A DNA stretch of 58,989 bases from Oleiharenicola sp. (GTDB taxonomy: Bacteria > Verrucomicrobiota > Verrucomicrobiia > Opitutales > Opitutaceae), in NCBI GenBank assembly GCA_025363455.1, contig JANYDW010000020.1, positions 1-58,989 on the forward strand, written 5' to 3'. How positions within the stretch are numbered: position 1 is the first letter of the stretch; every line of letters begins with the position of its first letter. The translations under genes were made by a program, and so were the position numbers. Under the pieces are notes generated by a model. It was not told the origin of the DNA. It was given only the letters and a program-made list of their open reading frames with translations, and searched no databases. This document shows, piece after piece, positions 22,479 to 31,751 of this stretch.

Positions 22479-25187
22479 ATGCTTCTGGGCCCCTCATCTT
22501 TCGTTTTCGGACGTTTACCGCTTCGCGCCGCTCTCATTGCGCCGATGCTGCTGTCCGCGAACATGCCCGGCGCGGCGGTGACCGCCGACACTCTTGCACC
22601 GGTTGCGCTGAGTGCCGACGATCACCAGCTGCTCGGTGAGATCGAACATTCCGGGTTCCGGTTTTTCGTCGAACAGACCCATCCCGTCACCGGACTGGTG
22701 CGAGATCGCGCCCGAGCCGACGGCTCCCCGAGCCCTGGCAAGGCCAGCATTGCGGCGTCCGGCTTCGCCTTCAATGCGTGGGTGATCGCCACCGAGCGCG
22801 GCTGGGTGTCCCGCCCCGAGGCCCTGATGCAGGTGCGCTCAATGCTGCGTTTTCTCGTTACCCAGGCGCCGCGTCGACATGGCTTCTTCTATCACTTCAT
22901 GGAAATGGACACCGGGGCCCGGGCCTGGAACTGCGAGCTGTCCTCCATCGATTCCAGTCTGCTCTATGCCGGCGCGATCGTGGCGCGCGAGTATTTTGCC
23001 GATCCCGAAATCACCTCGCTGGTAAACCAGATGCTGGGCGAGATCGACTGGAGTTGGTTCCGCAACGGCGGCCGGCGCGTCTCGCTGAGCTGGCATGATG
23101 AAAGCGGATTCTCCCGCTACCGCTGGAACAAATATTCCGAGCACGTGTTGATGAGCTTCATGGCCCTGGGGACTTCGCTGCATCCAGTCGAGGCGGAGTA
23201 CTGGCAGAGCTGGCAGCGCAGTCCCGTCGGTCGCTACCATGAATATGTCTATCTGCAGGAGCCACCCCTTTTCATCAACCAATTCCCCCAGGCTTTCATC
23301 GACCTGCGCGACCGACGCGACGCCTTTGCCGACTATTTCAATAATACCCGGCTGGCCACGCTTGCGCAGCGTCAGTTCTGCCTGGACCTCCAGGTTGAAT
23401 TTCCCACCTGGAGTGAAAATCTCTGGGGCCTGACCGCCTCCGACTCCGCCACGGGCTACAAGTCCTGGGGTGGGCCGCCGCGGACCCTGCGGGATAACGC
23501 ATTGGATGGCACGATCGTGCCGTGCGCTCCGGCGGGCTCCCTGCCCTTTGCCCCCGAGGAGACCCTCGCCGTGCTCCACCACATCCGCAAAGCCTACGGC
23601 GACCGGGTCTGGAAACGCTACGGCTTCGTTGATGCCTTCAATCCCCAAACCCACTGGGTGAACCCCGACGTGATCGGCATTGATATCGGCATCTCCGTTA
23701 CACAGGCCGAGAATCTCCGCACCGGGCTCATCACCCGGCTCTTCATGCAGTCCGCCGAGGCCAGGCTCGCGCTGACCAAGGCCGGATTCCTTTCCACGGG
23801 GCGCAAGCTTGATCCCGACCAGCAAAAGCCGGTTCTCGCCCGCGCCACTGCCGCCTGGGGCACCCTGCAGACCCAACCGGCCGAAGACGGTCTGCAACTC
23901 ACCGCTCTGATTGCCGCCCAGTTACTCGGCCTGATTTCGGCCAGTGATCTGCTCGCCACGGCTCGGGCAAAACTGGCGACGGACACCAACGTGGAAAGCG
24001 CCTCATTTGCCGCCGCGCTCATCACCCTGCGCCAAACCGTTCCCGCCCTCCAGACCGAGGCAACCCGCCTGCTCGACGGTTTCGCCTGGAATAATCTCCC
24101 CGCAAACTCCCCCGAATTGGGCGCGGCGTCCCGGCTTGCGGTCTTTCTGCAGATCGGCGCGGGCACACGGCCGGCCGCCGATTGGAAAAAACTCACCCGG
24201 TCAACCCGGTCACTCGGGCCTGTTCAGGTGCTCGCCCCCGCCGATGCCGCCGGCGCCTTGCTGCCCGGCCTCTGGCTGGACGAACGTTCCATCCTTTCCG
24301 GTGCCTCGGCCTCCCAACTCGCCTATGCCAGTCTCACCGGCCAAAAGGTCCCTGAGAGCACTCTGCTCCCGGTCCTGCAACTCGACCAGTTTCCCCGGGA
24401 AACCGATTCCCCCGCCAGTCAGCCCACCACTCCCGAGGTTGCTGCCGCCTATGTTATCACCGCGGCCAATCTGCTGGGGCAGGATAGCATTCGGGGCGCT
24501 TTCCAGCGGGATCCACTTGTACAGGCCGGTCGGGTCGCCATCGCAGAATTTAGCGAGGCCGCCTTTGGCCCCAACACTTCACTCATCGCGCAACGCGAAC
24601 TCTCCGGGGACGCGCCCCTGCCGCCTCCGCGACGGGCCGTCGCCGTCGCCAATACCCTACCTCGCGAAAAGTGGGACTGGCAGACCGTGGCAGGATTGGA
24701 ATACAGGGACTCCGAGGCCGACAGTCACCCTGGGGATGCCCCGCTCGAATTCCGCTTCGCCCTCACCTGGGACCACACCGCCCTGCATTTTCACATCGAG
24801 GTCACGGATTCCCCGGCTGGTTACACCATGCCCAAGAAGTACAACCGGATCGTCGAGCTGTTCATCGACCCGGACGATGACGGCCTCGTCTGGTCGGGCC
24901 CGAATGATTACCAGTTCACCTACCGGGTCGGGGTCGGCGCCATGGAACATTTTCATCACGCACCCAACAAGGCACGGATTAAGACGAGGCCCCATGGGTA
25001 CACCATCGAGGCCACCATCCCCTGGAAGAGTATCTCACTCAGCCCGAAACCCGGCTTGGAATTCGGCTTGAGCTCGGCCGCCATTGCCGAAGGCACCAGG
25101 GAATGGGAATCGGTGACCAAGCTCAACTGGTCTTACTTCCCCCTACAGGCCGGGGTATACCGACTCGGTCGCGTCCGACTGCAATAA
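22479..25187 (+). CDS. Secreted GH144-type glucanase (glycoamylase domain) with C-terminal CBM9-like domain
   Basis: 902 residues with a signal peptide (RAALIAPMLLSANMPGAAVTA). Residues of about 45-450 form a glycoamylase/GH144 fold: SGFRFFVEQTHPVTGLVRDR, SIAASGFAFNAWVIATERGW, CELSSIDSSLLYAGAIVARE, NLWGLTASDSATGYKSWGG and DVIGIDIGISVTQAENLRTG. GH144 contains endo-beta-1,2-glucanases. A helical middle region (about 460-700) is not recognised. The last 200 residues look like a CBM9-type beta-sandwich (FRFALTWDHTALHFHIEVTD, IVELFIDPDDDG). The GH94, GH3 and second GH144 neighbours make beta-1,2-glucan the likely substrate. Confidence 0.8.
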   Translation: MLLGPSSFVFGRLPLRAALIAPMLLSANMPGAAVTADTLAPVALSADDHQLLGEIEHSGFRFFVEQTHPVTGLVRDRARADGSPSPGKASIAASGFAFNAWVIATERGWVSRPEALMQVRSMLRFLVTQAPRRHGFFYHFMEMDTGARAWNCELSSIDSSLLYAGAIVAREYFADPEITSLVNQMLGEIDWSWFRNGGRRVSLSWHDESGFSRYRWNKYSEHVLMSFMALGTSLHPVEAEYWQSWQRSPVGRYHEYVYLQEPPLFINQFPQAFIDLRDRRDAFADYFNNTRLATLAQRQFCLDLQVEFPTWSENLWGLTASDSATGYKSWGGPPRTLRDNALDGTIVPCAPAGSLPFAPEETLAVLHHIRKAYGDRVWKRYGFVDAFNPQTHWVNPDVIGIDIGISVTQAENLRTGLITRLFMQSAEARLALTKAGFLSTGRKLDPDQQKPVLARATAAWGTLQTQPAEDGLQLTALIAAQLLGLISASDLLATARAKLATDTNVESASFAAALITLRQTVPALQTEATRLLDGFAWNNLPANSPELGAASRLAVFLQIGAGTRPAADWKKLTRSTRSLGPVQVLAPADAAGALLPGLWLDERSILSGASASQLAYASLTGQKVPESTLLPVLQLDQFPRETDSPASQPTTPEVAAAYVITAANLLGQDSIRGAFQRDPLVQAGRVAIAEFSEAAFGPNTSLIAQRELSGDAPLPPPRRAVAVANTLPREKWDWQTVAGLEYRDSEADSHPGDAPLEFRFALTWDHTALHFHIEVTDSPAGYTMPKKYNRIVELFIDPDDDGLVWSGPNDYQFTYRVGVGAMEHFHHAPNKARIKTRPHGYTIEATIPWKSISLSPKPGLEFGLSSAAIAEGTREWESVTKLNWSYFPLQAGVYRLGRVRLQ

Positions 25188-25264
25188 TCCACTGCGCCCT
25201 GACACTCACCAGTCCCATAACCAATCCCACCTTTTAGTTTCGTTATCCCAAACCCAAGAAGTCT

Positions 25265-28069
25265 ATGAACACCATGACAATGACAGTCAGTCGGAATCGA
25301 TACGCGCTGGCAATTCTGCTGGCGCTGGGCCTTCAAGCCCCGCTACTGGCCCAAACGACCGCACCGGCCGCAGCCAAACCTGAAGAAGACAAGCCGTTCG
25401 TTTTGGAAACCTTTACGGTCAACACCGAGAAGGACAACGGCTACCTCGCCGTCGACTCGCTCGCCGGCGGCCGCCAAGCGGCCCCCATCCGGGTGACTCC
25501 GGGGGCGATGTCGTCGATCACCGGGCAGTTCATCAATGACCTGGGCCTGACCAATGTGCAGGACGCGCTGAAGTGGTCGCTTGCGGCCGTGCCGACCAGC
25601 GATCGCAGCGGATTTTCGGGCGGTTCGGGCGGCGGCGTGTTCAACTTCTGGTCCATCAGCATCCGGGGTGACTCGCATGTGCAGGGCGGCAACCCGCCGA
25701 CGAAGAATTATTTCCCGCTCTTCGTTATTTCCGACACCTACAATGTCGACCGCATTGAGTTCGACCACGGGCCCAACTCCATCCTGTTCGGCATCGGAGA
25801 TCTCGGTGGCGCCATGACGTCGTACACCAAGCAGGCGCGGTTCGACAAGGAGTTCAGCATCGCCAATGTCACCCTCGATAATTACGGCGGCTACCGCGGC
25901 ACCATCGACGTGAATGAGTCCTCCGGCAACCTCGCCCTCCGGGTGAACGGCGTGATGGCGAATGAGAAGGGCTGGCGCGACGGCGACAAGCACACCAAAA
26001 TGGGCGCGACGGTCGCCGGCACCTGGAAATTCAACAACGACAACTCCCACCTGCGCTTCGAAGTCGAAGGCTGGAAGGAAAAGAAGTCGATCTACGGCGC
26101 CACCTATCAGGACGTAATGTCCCTCTGGGATGGGAAGACGAACGCGGCCACTTGGGCCGCAGCGGTACCCAACCTGGGTGACAACCCGAAGACGACCCCC
26201 GGCGCACCGGGCGTGACCGGCATGTCGGACTGGGGTCTGAGTCCCTATTGGGTGCTTGTAGCCGGTTCCGGCACCGGCGTGAACAACTGGGCGGGTGGCG
26301 TCCGCTCCATGGGCACGAACAACATTGCCTGGGGTGCCTACATGCGCCCGAGTCAATTCAACTACACCCCGACCGGCGGCACGGTCATCCAGGCCCTGCC
26401 GAGCCGGTCCTTCGCCGTTGCCCCCCGGGACGCTTATGTGAAACCCGAGGATCTCAACATGACGCTGACGTATGACCAGCGGATCAATGAGAACATGGAT
26501 TTCGAAGTTTCCGGCTACCGCTATGTCGACGACGTCTATTCGATTAATTTCGAGGGCGCGAACAGCGCTTCCCTCGACCTCAACAAGCAGCTCCCCAGCG
26601 GTTCGGCCAACCCAAACTATGGCAAAATCTATTCGGACTTCTTCCTGGATAAGCAGGTGCAGGATCACTGGGTGAATGAAGTGCGGGGCCAGTTCTCGTA
26701 TCATTTCGATAAGACGCTCTGGAATATCCCGCTGAAGCAGGTGTTCAGCATCTCCGCGGGCGAACAGGTCACGGAGTATGATGCCCGCCAATACAACGCC
26801 TTTTACACGGGAGCAAACACGACTGACTGGGGCGGGGCCCTGGTCTGGGGGCGCGTGTATTGGGACAACGCACAGGCGGCTTTCAATGTACCCTCCTCCG
26901 TCGAATACCGCCCGTTGCCGTTCAACTGGTATGACTTCGACTCAAAGCAGACCATCAAGTACTACGGCCTTTTTTCCCAATCGCGGCTTTGGGATGACCG
27001 TCTGAACGTCTCCCTCGGCATGCGCCGGGACAACTTCGAGAATCACAAGATCGGTCTGCGCGGCACGGGCAACACCGACGTGATGGGCAGCGGTTCGGGC
27101 AACTCCTACTCCGCGGGTGCGGTTGGTTATGTTACCGATTGGCTCGGAGTCACCGCCAATGTCTCCACCAACTACCAGCCCGCGGCCGGCGGCCTCGCGC
27201 CCACGGTCTACGGCTCGGTGCTGGGGGCGGCCAAGGGCACGGGCAAGAATCTGGGTATGCGCGTCTCGACGAAAGACGGCAAGTACTACGCCTCGCTTAA
27301 TTGGTATCATGACACCGGTGACAATGTCATCGGGGGCAACTCGCCCGGCTTCCAGGGCATTTGGGACGATTACTTCCAAGCCGGTGGTACCAAGACCAAC
27401 ATCGGCCCGGCCGGTCAGGTCACCAGCGGCTCCGGCAATATCAACAAGTCGTCCATGAACTATGTCGACACCTACTCGGTGAAATACACCGGAGTCGAAT
27501 TCGAGATGACCGCCAATCCCACCAAGAACCTCCGCCTGCAGGTCCATTATTCGGCGCCGAAGGGCGAACGCACCAACAACGGCCTGAACGGAATCCGCTA
27601 CTTCGCCGAGCACCTCGCCGACTGGCAGGCCGTCGCCAGCGGCACCTCGACGCAGGCCCAAAAACTGGCGGGGGATATCACCCAGGCCCAAAAAGACCTC
27701 GCGACCTGGGCGGTACCCACGCTCGCCGGCGGCGTCGTGAAGTCGATGTGGAATGCCTTCGCCACTTATAGCTTCACTGATGACACTCTCAAGGGCCTCG
27801 ACATCGGCTTCGGAGCAACTCAAACGGGCGCACGGCAGATCGACCAAACGAACCGGACGACCGCCTTCACCACGGAGTCGATGCTCCTCGGCTATACGAT
27901 GAAGGTTAACGAGCTGGGCCGGAAGATGAATGTCCGCTTCCAGCTCAATGTGGACAATCTGTTCGGAAGCAACACGCTGGTCTTCCAAAGCTTCAACGGT
28001 ACCCAGGCGATGGACTACAACTTCATCCCACCGCGGAAGGTGACCTTATCGGCGCGACTCGAGTTCTAA
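25265..28069 (+). CDS. TonB-dependent receptor for oligosaccharide import
   Basis: 934 residues. A signal peptide (YALAILLALGLQAPLLAQ) is followed by a TonB box, VLETFTVNTEKDNGY (about residues 46-60). The plug domain has RVTPGAMSSITGQFINDLG and YNVDRIEFDHGPNSILFGIG. The remainder is a beta-barrel that ends in VTLSARLEF, with the terminal Phe needed for outer-membrane insertion. It has no carboxypeptidase-like front domain of the SusC type. Its place between the secreted glucanase and the phosphorylase suggests uptake of beta-1,2-gluco-oligosaccharides. Confidence 0.92.
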   Translation: MNTMTMTVSRNRYALAILLALGLQAPLLAQTTAPAAAKPEEDKPFVLETFTVNTEKDNGYLAVDSLAGGRQAAPIRVTPGAMSSITGQFINDLGLTNVQDALKWSLAAVPTSDRSGFSGGSGGGVFNFWSISIRGDSHVQGGNPPTKNYFPLFVISDTYNVDRIEFDHGPNSILFGIGDLGGAMTSYTKQARFDKEFSIANVTLDNYGGYRGTIDVNESSGNLALRVNGVMANEKGWRDGDKHTKMGATVAGTWKFNNDNSHLRFEVEGWKEKKSIYGATYQDVMSLWDGKTNAATWAAAVPNLGDNPKTTPGAPGVTGMSDWGLSPYWVLVAGSGTGVNNWAGGVRSMGTNNIAWGAYMRPSQFNYTPTGGTVIQALPSRSFAVAPRDAYVKPEDLNMTLTYDQRINENMDFEVSGYRYVDDVYSINFEGANSASLDLNKQLPSGSANPNYGKIYSDFFLDKQVQDHWVNEVRGQFSYHFDKTLWNIPLKQVFSISAGEQVTEYDARQYNAFYTGANTTDWGGALVWGRVYWDNAQAAFNVPSSVEYRPLPFNWYDFDSKQTIKYYGLFSQSRLWDDRLNVSLGMRRDNFENHKIGLRGTGNTDVMGSGSGNSYSAGAVGYVTDWLGVTANVSTNYQPAAGGLAPTVYGSVLGAAKGTGKNLGMRVSTKDGKYYASLNWYHDTGDNVIGGNSPGFQGIWDDYFQAGGTKTNIGPAGQVTSGSGNINKSSMNYVDTYSVKYTGVEFEMTANPTKNLRLQVHYSAPKGERTNNGLNGIRYFAEHLADWQAVASGTSTQAQKLAGDITQAQKDLATWAVPTLAGGVVKSMWNAFATYSFTDDTLKGLDIGFGATQTGARQIDQTNRTTAFTTESMLLGYTMKVNELGRKMNVRFQLNVDNLFGSNTLVFQSFNGTQAMDYNFIPPRKVTLSARLEF

Positions 28070-28127
28070 GGCATATTGCCTGTCAGAAGTCGTCGGTCCG
28101 ATCCCGACGGACTCCTTCTGTTTCCTG

Positions 28128-28153
28128 TCCACCGGTCTTGACCGGCCGGTGGA
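28128..28153 (+). other. Hairpin between receptor and phosphorylase genes
   Basis: TCCACCGG and CCGGTGGA form a perfect 8-bp stem around a 10-base loop. No U-run follows, so it is not a standard terminator. It could stabilise the receptor mRNA or reduce expression of the next gene. Confidence 0.45.
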
Positions 28154-28225
28154 TCCGGAAACTACTTGGACTGTTCCCTGCCCGTTCCGGACGAGTATTC
28201 ATTCCTGATCAACTGATCCGCCGGC

Positions 28226-31200
28226 TTGAACTCCCGAATCCAATTTCCCTTGGAAAAGACCCCCAACATTGGCGAAGGCGTACTCTCGGCCGAAAACCTG
28301 AGAATATCTGCCGCCGCCGACTTCGGTCTGATCGAGCTCCGCACCACCACTGAATTGTGCGCGTTGCTGCTGCCCACCGGGGCGCTCTTCGCCCTGCGGC
28401 ACCGCGGCACCCTGCTCAACCAGCTCCTGCCTGGTCCGGCCGAGGACGGTCTTTTCCGCCTGCTCCTGCGCTGGTCGTCAGCAGACGGCGCTTCCGGTTG
28501 GGCACCGCTCGCCGGCCCCACCGCTACCTTCGCCCAAATCGGACCCGCCGCCTCCGGCTGGTCCACGCTCACTGCGGGCGGCCTGGAGTACTCGACCGTC
28601 CTGCAATTGCATCCGCAACACCCCGCCTGGGCCTGGCGGGTCCGGGTGCGCAACACCGCCACCACCACCCGGCGGGTCGATGTGCTGCACGCGCAGGATC
28701 TCGGCCTCGCCGATGAGGGCGCGGTGCGCAACAACGAGGCCTACGTCTCGCACTATATTGACCTCCTGCCCGTGCATGATGCCGCGCTCGGCTGGGTCAT
28801 CCTCGCCCGCCAGAACCAGGCCATGACGGACGGTCACCACCCCTGGCTCGCCGTGGCCTGTGCCGACGGTGCGGCGGGATTTTGCACCGACGGCACACAG
28901 TTTTTCGGCGCCGACCACCGGCTGACTGGTGAACCCGCCGCGGTCCGTCTGCCCGCCTTGCCTTCCAAGCGGCTGCAATACGAGTTCGCCCTCGCCGGCC
29001 TGCAAAGCCAGGCCCGCGAACTCGCCCCCGGCGCTTCGACCGAATTTGTCATCGTCGCCCGGTTTTTGGAGAATCATCCCGCCGCCTCGGGACCGCAGGA
29101 TCTCGCCCTCTTGCACGAGCTGCTCCCCCCGGCCTGGATCACCGCCGAGCCCGCCCGGGGGGCACCCGTCGACCTGGTCCTTCGGCCCGCGTCCGTCTTT
29201 CTCCGCTCGCCCTGGCTGCACGGCGATCAGCCCACCGAGTCTGACTGGACCGCCTGGTTTCCAGGGGAGCGCCGGCACGAGGAACGGGGTCCGGGTGGTG
29301 AACTTCTCTCGTTCTTTCACGCGACGGACACTCATGTCGTTTCCCGCGACAAGGAAGCCGCCATCGCCCGGTCGCACGGCCATATCCTCCGGTCCGGATC
29401 GGCCCAGTGGATCGACGATGACCAATTTGGCGTCACCTGCTACGCCGCGGGGATTTTCGGCGCCCAAGCCTACCTCGGCAACCCGAGCTTCACCCGCCTG
29501 CTGTCCGTGGTGCGCAACGCGCTCAACGTCGTCCGCGCCTCCGGCCAGCGCGTCTTTCTCCGGCGCGGTCCGAGCGAGTGGCGACAGCTGGGCGTGCCTA
29601 CCGCCCTGGTCCTCCAACCCGGGGCGGTGCGTTGGATTTACCGTCTGGGTGCCGACGTAATCGAGGCGCGCGTCTGGTGCTCCGGGCAGCAATCCGCCTC
29701 CTTTCTGGAACTAAGGGTAGTCGCCGGCGACCCATGCGAGTTTCTTGTCACCCACCAGATCGTGATCGGCTCGACCGAGTTCGATCATGCCGCGAAGGCC
29801 GAAGTGTTTGCTGAAGCGGGTTGGATGGCCTTCCAACCCCATGAGGAGAGTCTCATGGGACGGCATCAGGCCGGTGCATGTTTTGCCCTCGCGGCCGCGG
29901 AGCCCGGTTCACTGGCCGCCTTGGGTGGTGATGGATCGCTTTACGCCGACGGAGTGGAGCGTGGCGGCCCATATGCGACGTTGCGCACCAAGCCGGTCCG
30001 GAACTTTGAGGTGATCATGCTGGGCACCCACTCGGGCGCCACTTGTCTCCCGGCCGCCATGAGCGCCGCCCGCCTGGAGCTTGCCTTGTCCACCGCACCA
30101 GCCATCTGCCCGGTGGCGCCGATACCACGGCTGGCTGGCGTCGATCCCGGGGTCTCGCGCCTCAACGAAGTGCTGCCGTGGTTTGACCACAATTCGTCCA
30201 TCCACTTCTCCGCCCCGCATGGTCTTGAGCAATACGGCGGCGCGGCCTGGGGCGTGCGTGATGTCTGCCAGGGATCTGTCGAATGGCTTCTGGCTACCGG
30301 GCAGTTTTCCACCGTCCGCCGCATCCTCTCCACTGTCTTTGAGCAGCAATACACCCACAGCCCGAAAGAACCCGCGCTCGCCGGCTGCTGGCCCCAGTGG
30401 TTCATGTTCGCCCCCTTCCGTTTCATCCAGCAGGTCCACAGCCACGGCGACGTCTGCTTCTGGCCGGTCAAGGCCTTGTGTGACTACGTCGAGGCGAGCA
30501 ACGATCTGACTATTCTCAAACTCGAGCTCGGCTACACTGACCCAATATATTTCACCGCCTCCGGGCCCCGCGACACCCTGTGGACCCACTGCGACCGGGT
30601 GATTGACCATTGCGAGGCGCGCTTCATTCCCGGAACGGCGCTGGTCAACTATGGCGACGGCGATTGGGACGATACGCTCCAGCCGGCCGACCCGGCAATG
30701 CGCACCCGCATGGTCAGCGCCTGGACCGTCGCCCTCGCCTATCACACCTTCCGCCAGCTGGCCGAGGTGAGCCGCCGCGCCGGCGAGCCGGCCCGCGCCA
30801 GCCGCCTCGACCAACTCCTCACCCGCATGCGCGGCGACTTTGCCCGCCTGGCCATGCCCGACGGCGTCGTCGCCGGCTTCCTCATCAAGGAATCGGACGA
30901 CCACTTCCGTCCGCTCCTTCACCCCACCGATCAGGTCACCGGCATCCGCTACCGCCTGCTGCCGATGACCCGCTCCATACTCGCCGAGCTCTTCACGCCC
31001 GGGGAGGCGCTGAGCCATGCCGCTCTCATTGAGACGGAACTCCGCTTCAGTGATGGCGTACGCCTCATGAGCGAACCCGCCGTCTATCAGGGCGGCCTCG
31101 AAAAGTTGTTCAAGCGGGCCGACACCGCCGCCAACGTCGGCCGGGAGATCGGTCTCCAGTACGTCCACGCCCACATCCGCTACATCGAGGCCATGGCCAA

Positions 31201-31738
31201 GCTCGGTGACGCCGACCGCCTCTGGCAGGCTCTGCAGGTCATCAATCCCGTCGGGCTCGATCGCGTCATTCCCGGCTCGGTCGCCCGCCAGAGCAACGTC
31301 TACTTCACCAGCTCTGATGCCGACTTCGCCGACCGTCTCGAGGCCGCCGAACGCTGGCCCGAACTCCGCGCCGGCCGGGTGGCCACCCGCGGGGGCTGGC
31401 GCCTGTACTCCAGCGGCCCCGGCCTTTACCTGAACAAGGTTCGTACCTGCCTCCTCGGTTTGCGCGAGTCCTTCGGCGACGTCATCTTCGACCCGGTGCT
31501 GCCCCTCAGCCTCGACGGCCTGACCGCTGACACCCACTTGCTCGGCCGGCCGGTGCACCTTGTCTACACTGTGCGCACTGGCACCCATTCGCCGGGGGCG
31601 GTCCGCGTCAACGGCACCCTTCTCCCCGGGGCGCAGCGCGAACCGAATCCCTACCGCGCCGGCGGCCTCCGCTACGCCAGTTCGGTGCTCGCCGCGTTGC
31701 TCACCGGCCCCGAGAATCACATCGAGATCGAGCTCTGA
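28226..31738 (+). CDS. 1,2-beta-oligoglucan phosphorylase (GH94)
   Basis: 1170 residues, no signal peptide. The enzyme cleaves beta-1,2-gluco-oligosaccharides with phosphate and releases glucose 1-phosphate. The catalytic region has NYGDGDWDDTLQPADPAM (about residues 808-825) with the general-acid Asp, and PHGLEQYGGAAWGVRDVCQG and SNVYFTSSDADFADR are characteristic. The length matches the single-polypeptide phosphorylases of the Listeria innocua Lin1839 type (about 1100 residues). The start is TTG: the nearest upstream in-frame codon is a stop (28214) and no ATG precedes the conserved part. Fourteen bases separate it from the transporter gene. Confidence 0.85.
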   Translation: MNSRIQFPLEKTPNIGEGVLSAENLRISAAADFGLIELRTTTELCALLLPTGALFALRHRGTLLNQLLPGPAEDGLFRLLLRWSSADGASGWAPLAGPTATFAQIGPAASGWSTLTAGGLEYSTVLQLHPQHPAWAWRVRVRNTATTTRRVDVLHAQDLGLADEGAVRNNEAYVSHYIDLLPVHDAALGWVILARQNQAMTDGHHPWLAVACADGAAGFCTDGTQFFGADHRLTGEPAAVRLPALPSKRLQYEFALAGLQSQARELAPGASTEFVIVARFLENHPAASGPQDLALLHELLPPAWITAEPARGAPVDLVLRPASVFLRSPWLHGDQPTESDWTAWFPGERRHEERGPGGELLSFFHATDTHVVSRDKEAAIARSHGHILRSGSAQWIDDDQFGVTCYAAGIFGAQAYLGNPSFTRLLSVVRNALNVVRASGQRVFLRRGPSEWRQLGVPTALVLQPGAVRWIYRLGADVIEARVWCSGQQSASFLELRVVAGDPCEFLVTHQIVIGSTEFDHAAKAEVFAEAGWMAFQPHEESLMGRHQAGACFALAAAEPGSLAALGGDGSLYADGVERGGPYATLRTKPVRNFEVIMLGTHSGATCLPAAMSAARLELALSTAPAICPVAPIPRLAGVDPGVSRLNEVLPWFDHNSSIHFSAPHGLEQYGGAAWGVRDVCQGSVEWLLATGQFSTVRRILSTVFEQQYTHSPKEPALAGCWPQWFMFAPFRFIQQVHSHGDVCFWPVKALCDYVEASNDLTILKLELGYTDPIYFTASGPRDTLWTHCDRVIDHCEARFIPGTALVNYGDGDWDDTLQPADPAMRTRMVSAWTVALAYHTFRQLAEVSRRAGEPARASRLDQLLTRMRGDFARLAMPDGVVAGFLIKESDDHFRPLLHPTDQVTGIRYRLLPMTRSILAELFTPGEALSHAALIETELRFSDGVRLMSEPAVYQGGLEKLFKRADTAANVGREIGLQYVHAHIRYIEAMAKLGDADRLWQALQVINPVGLDRVIPGSVARQSNVYFTSSDADFADRLEAAERWPELRAGRVATRGGWRLYSSGPGLYLNKVRTCLLGLRESFGDVIFDPVLPLSLDGLTADTHLLGRPVHLVYTVRTGTHSPGAVRVNGTLLPGAQREPNPYRAGGLRYASSVLAALLTGPENHIEIEL

Positions 31739-31751
31739 CCCCACCCCACCG

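Noticed and set aside
25343..26791. A 482-codon open frame opposite the TonB-dependent receptor gene
   Set aside because: Antisense shadow of a well-supported gene; no recognisable motif.
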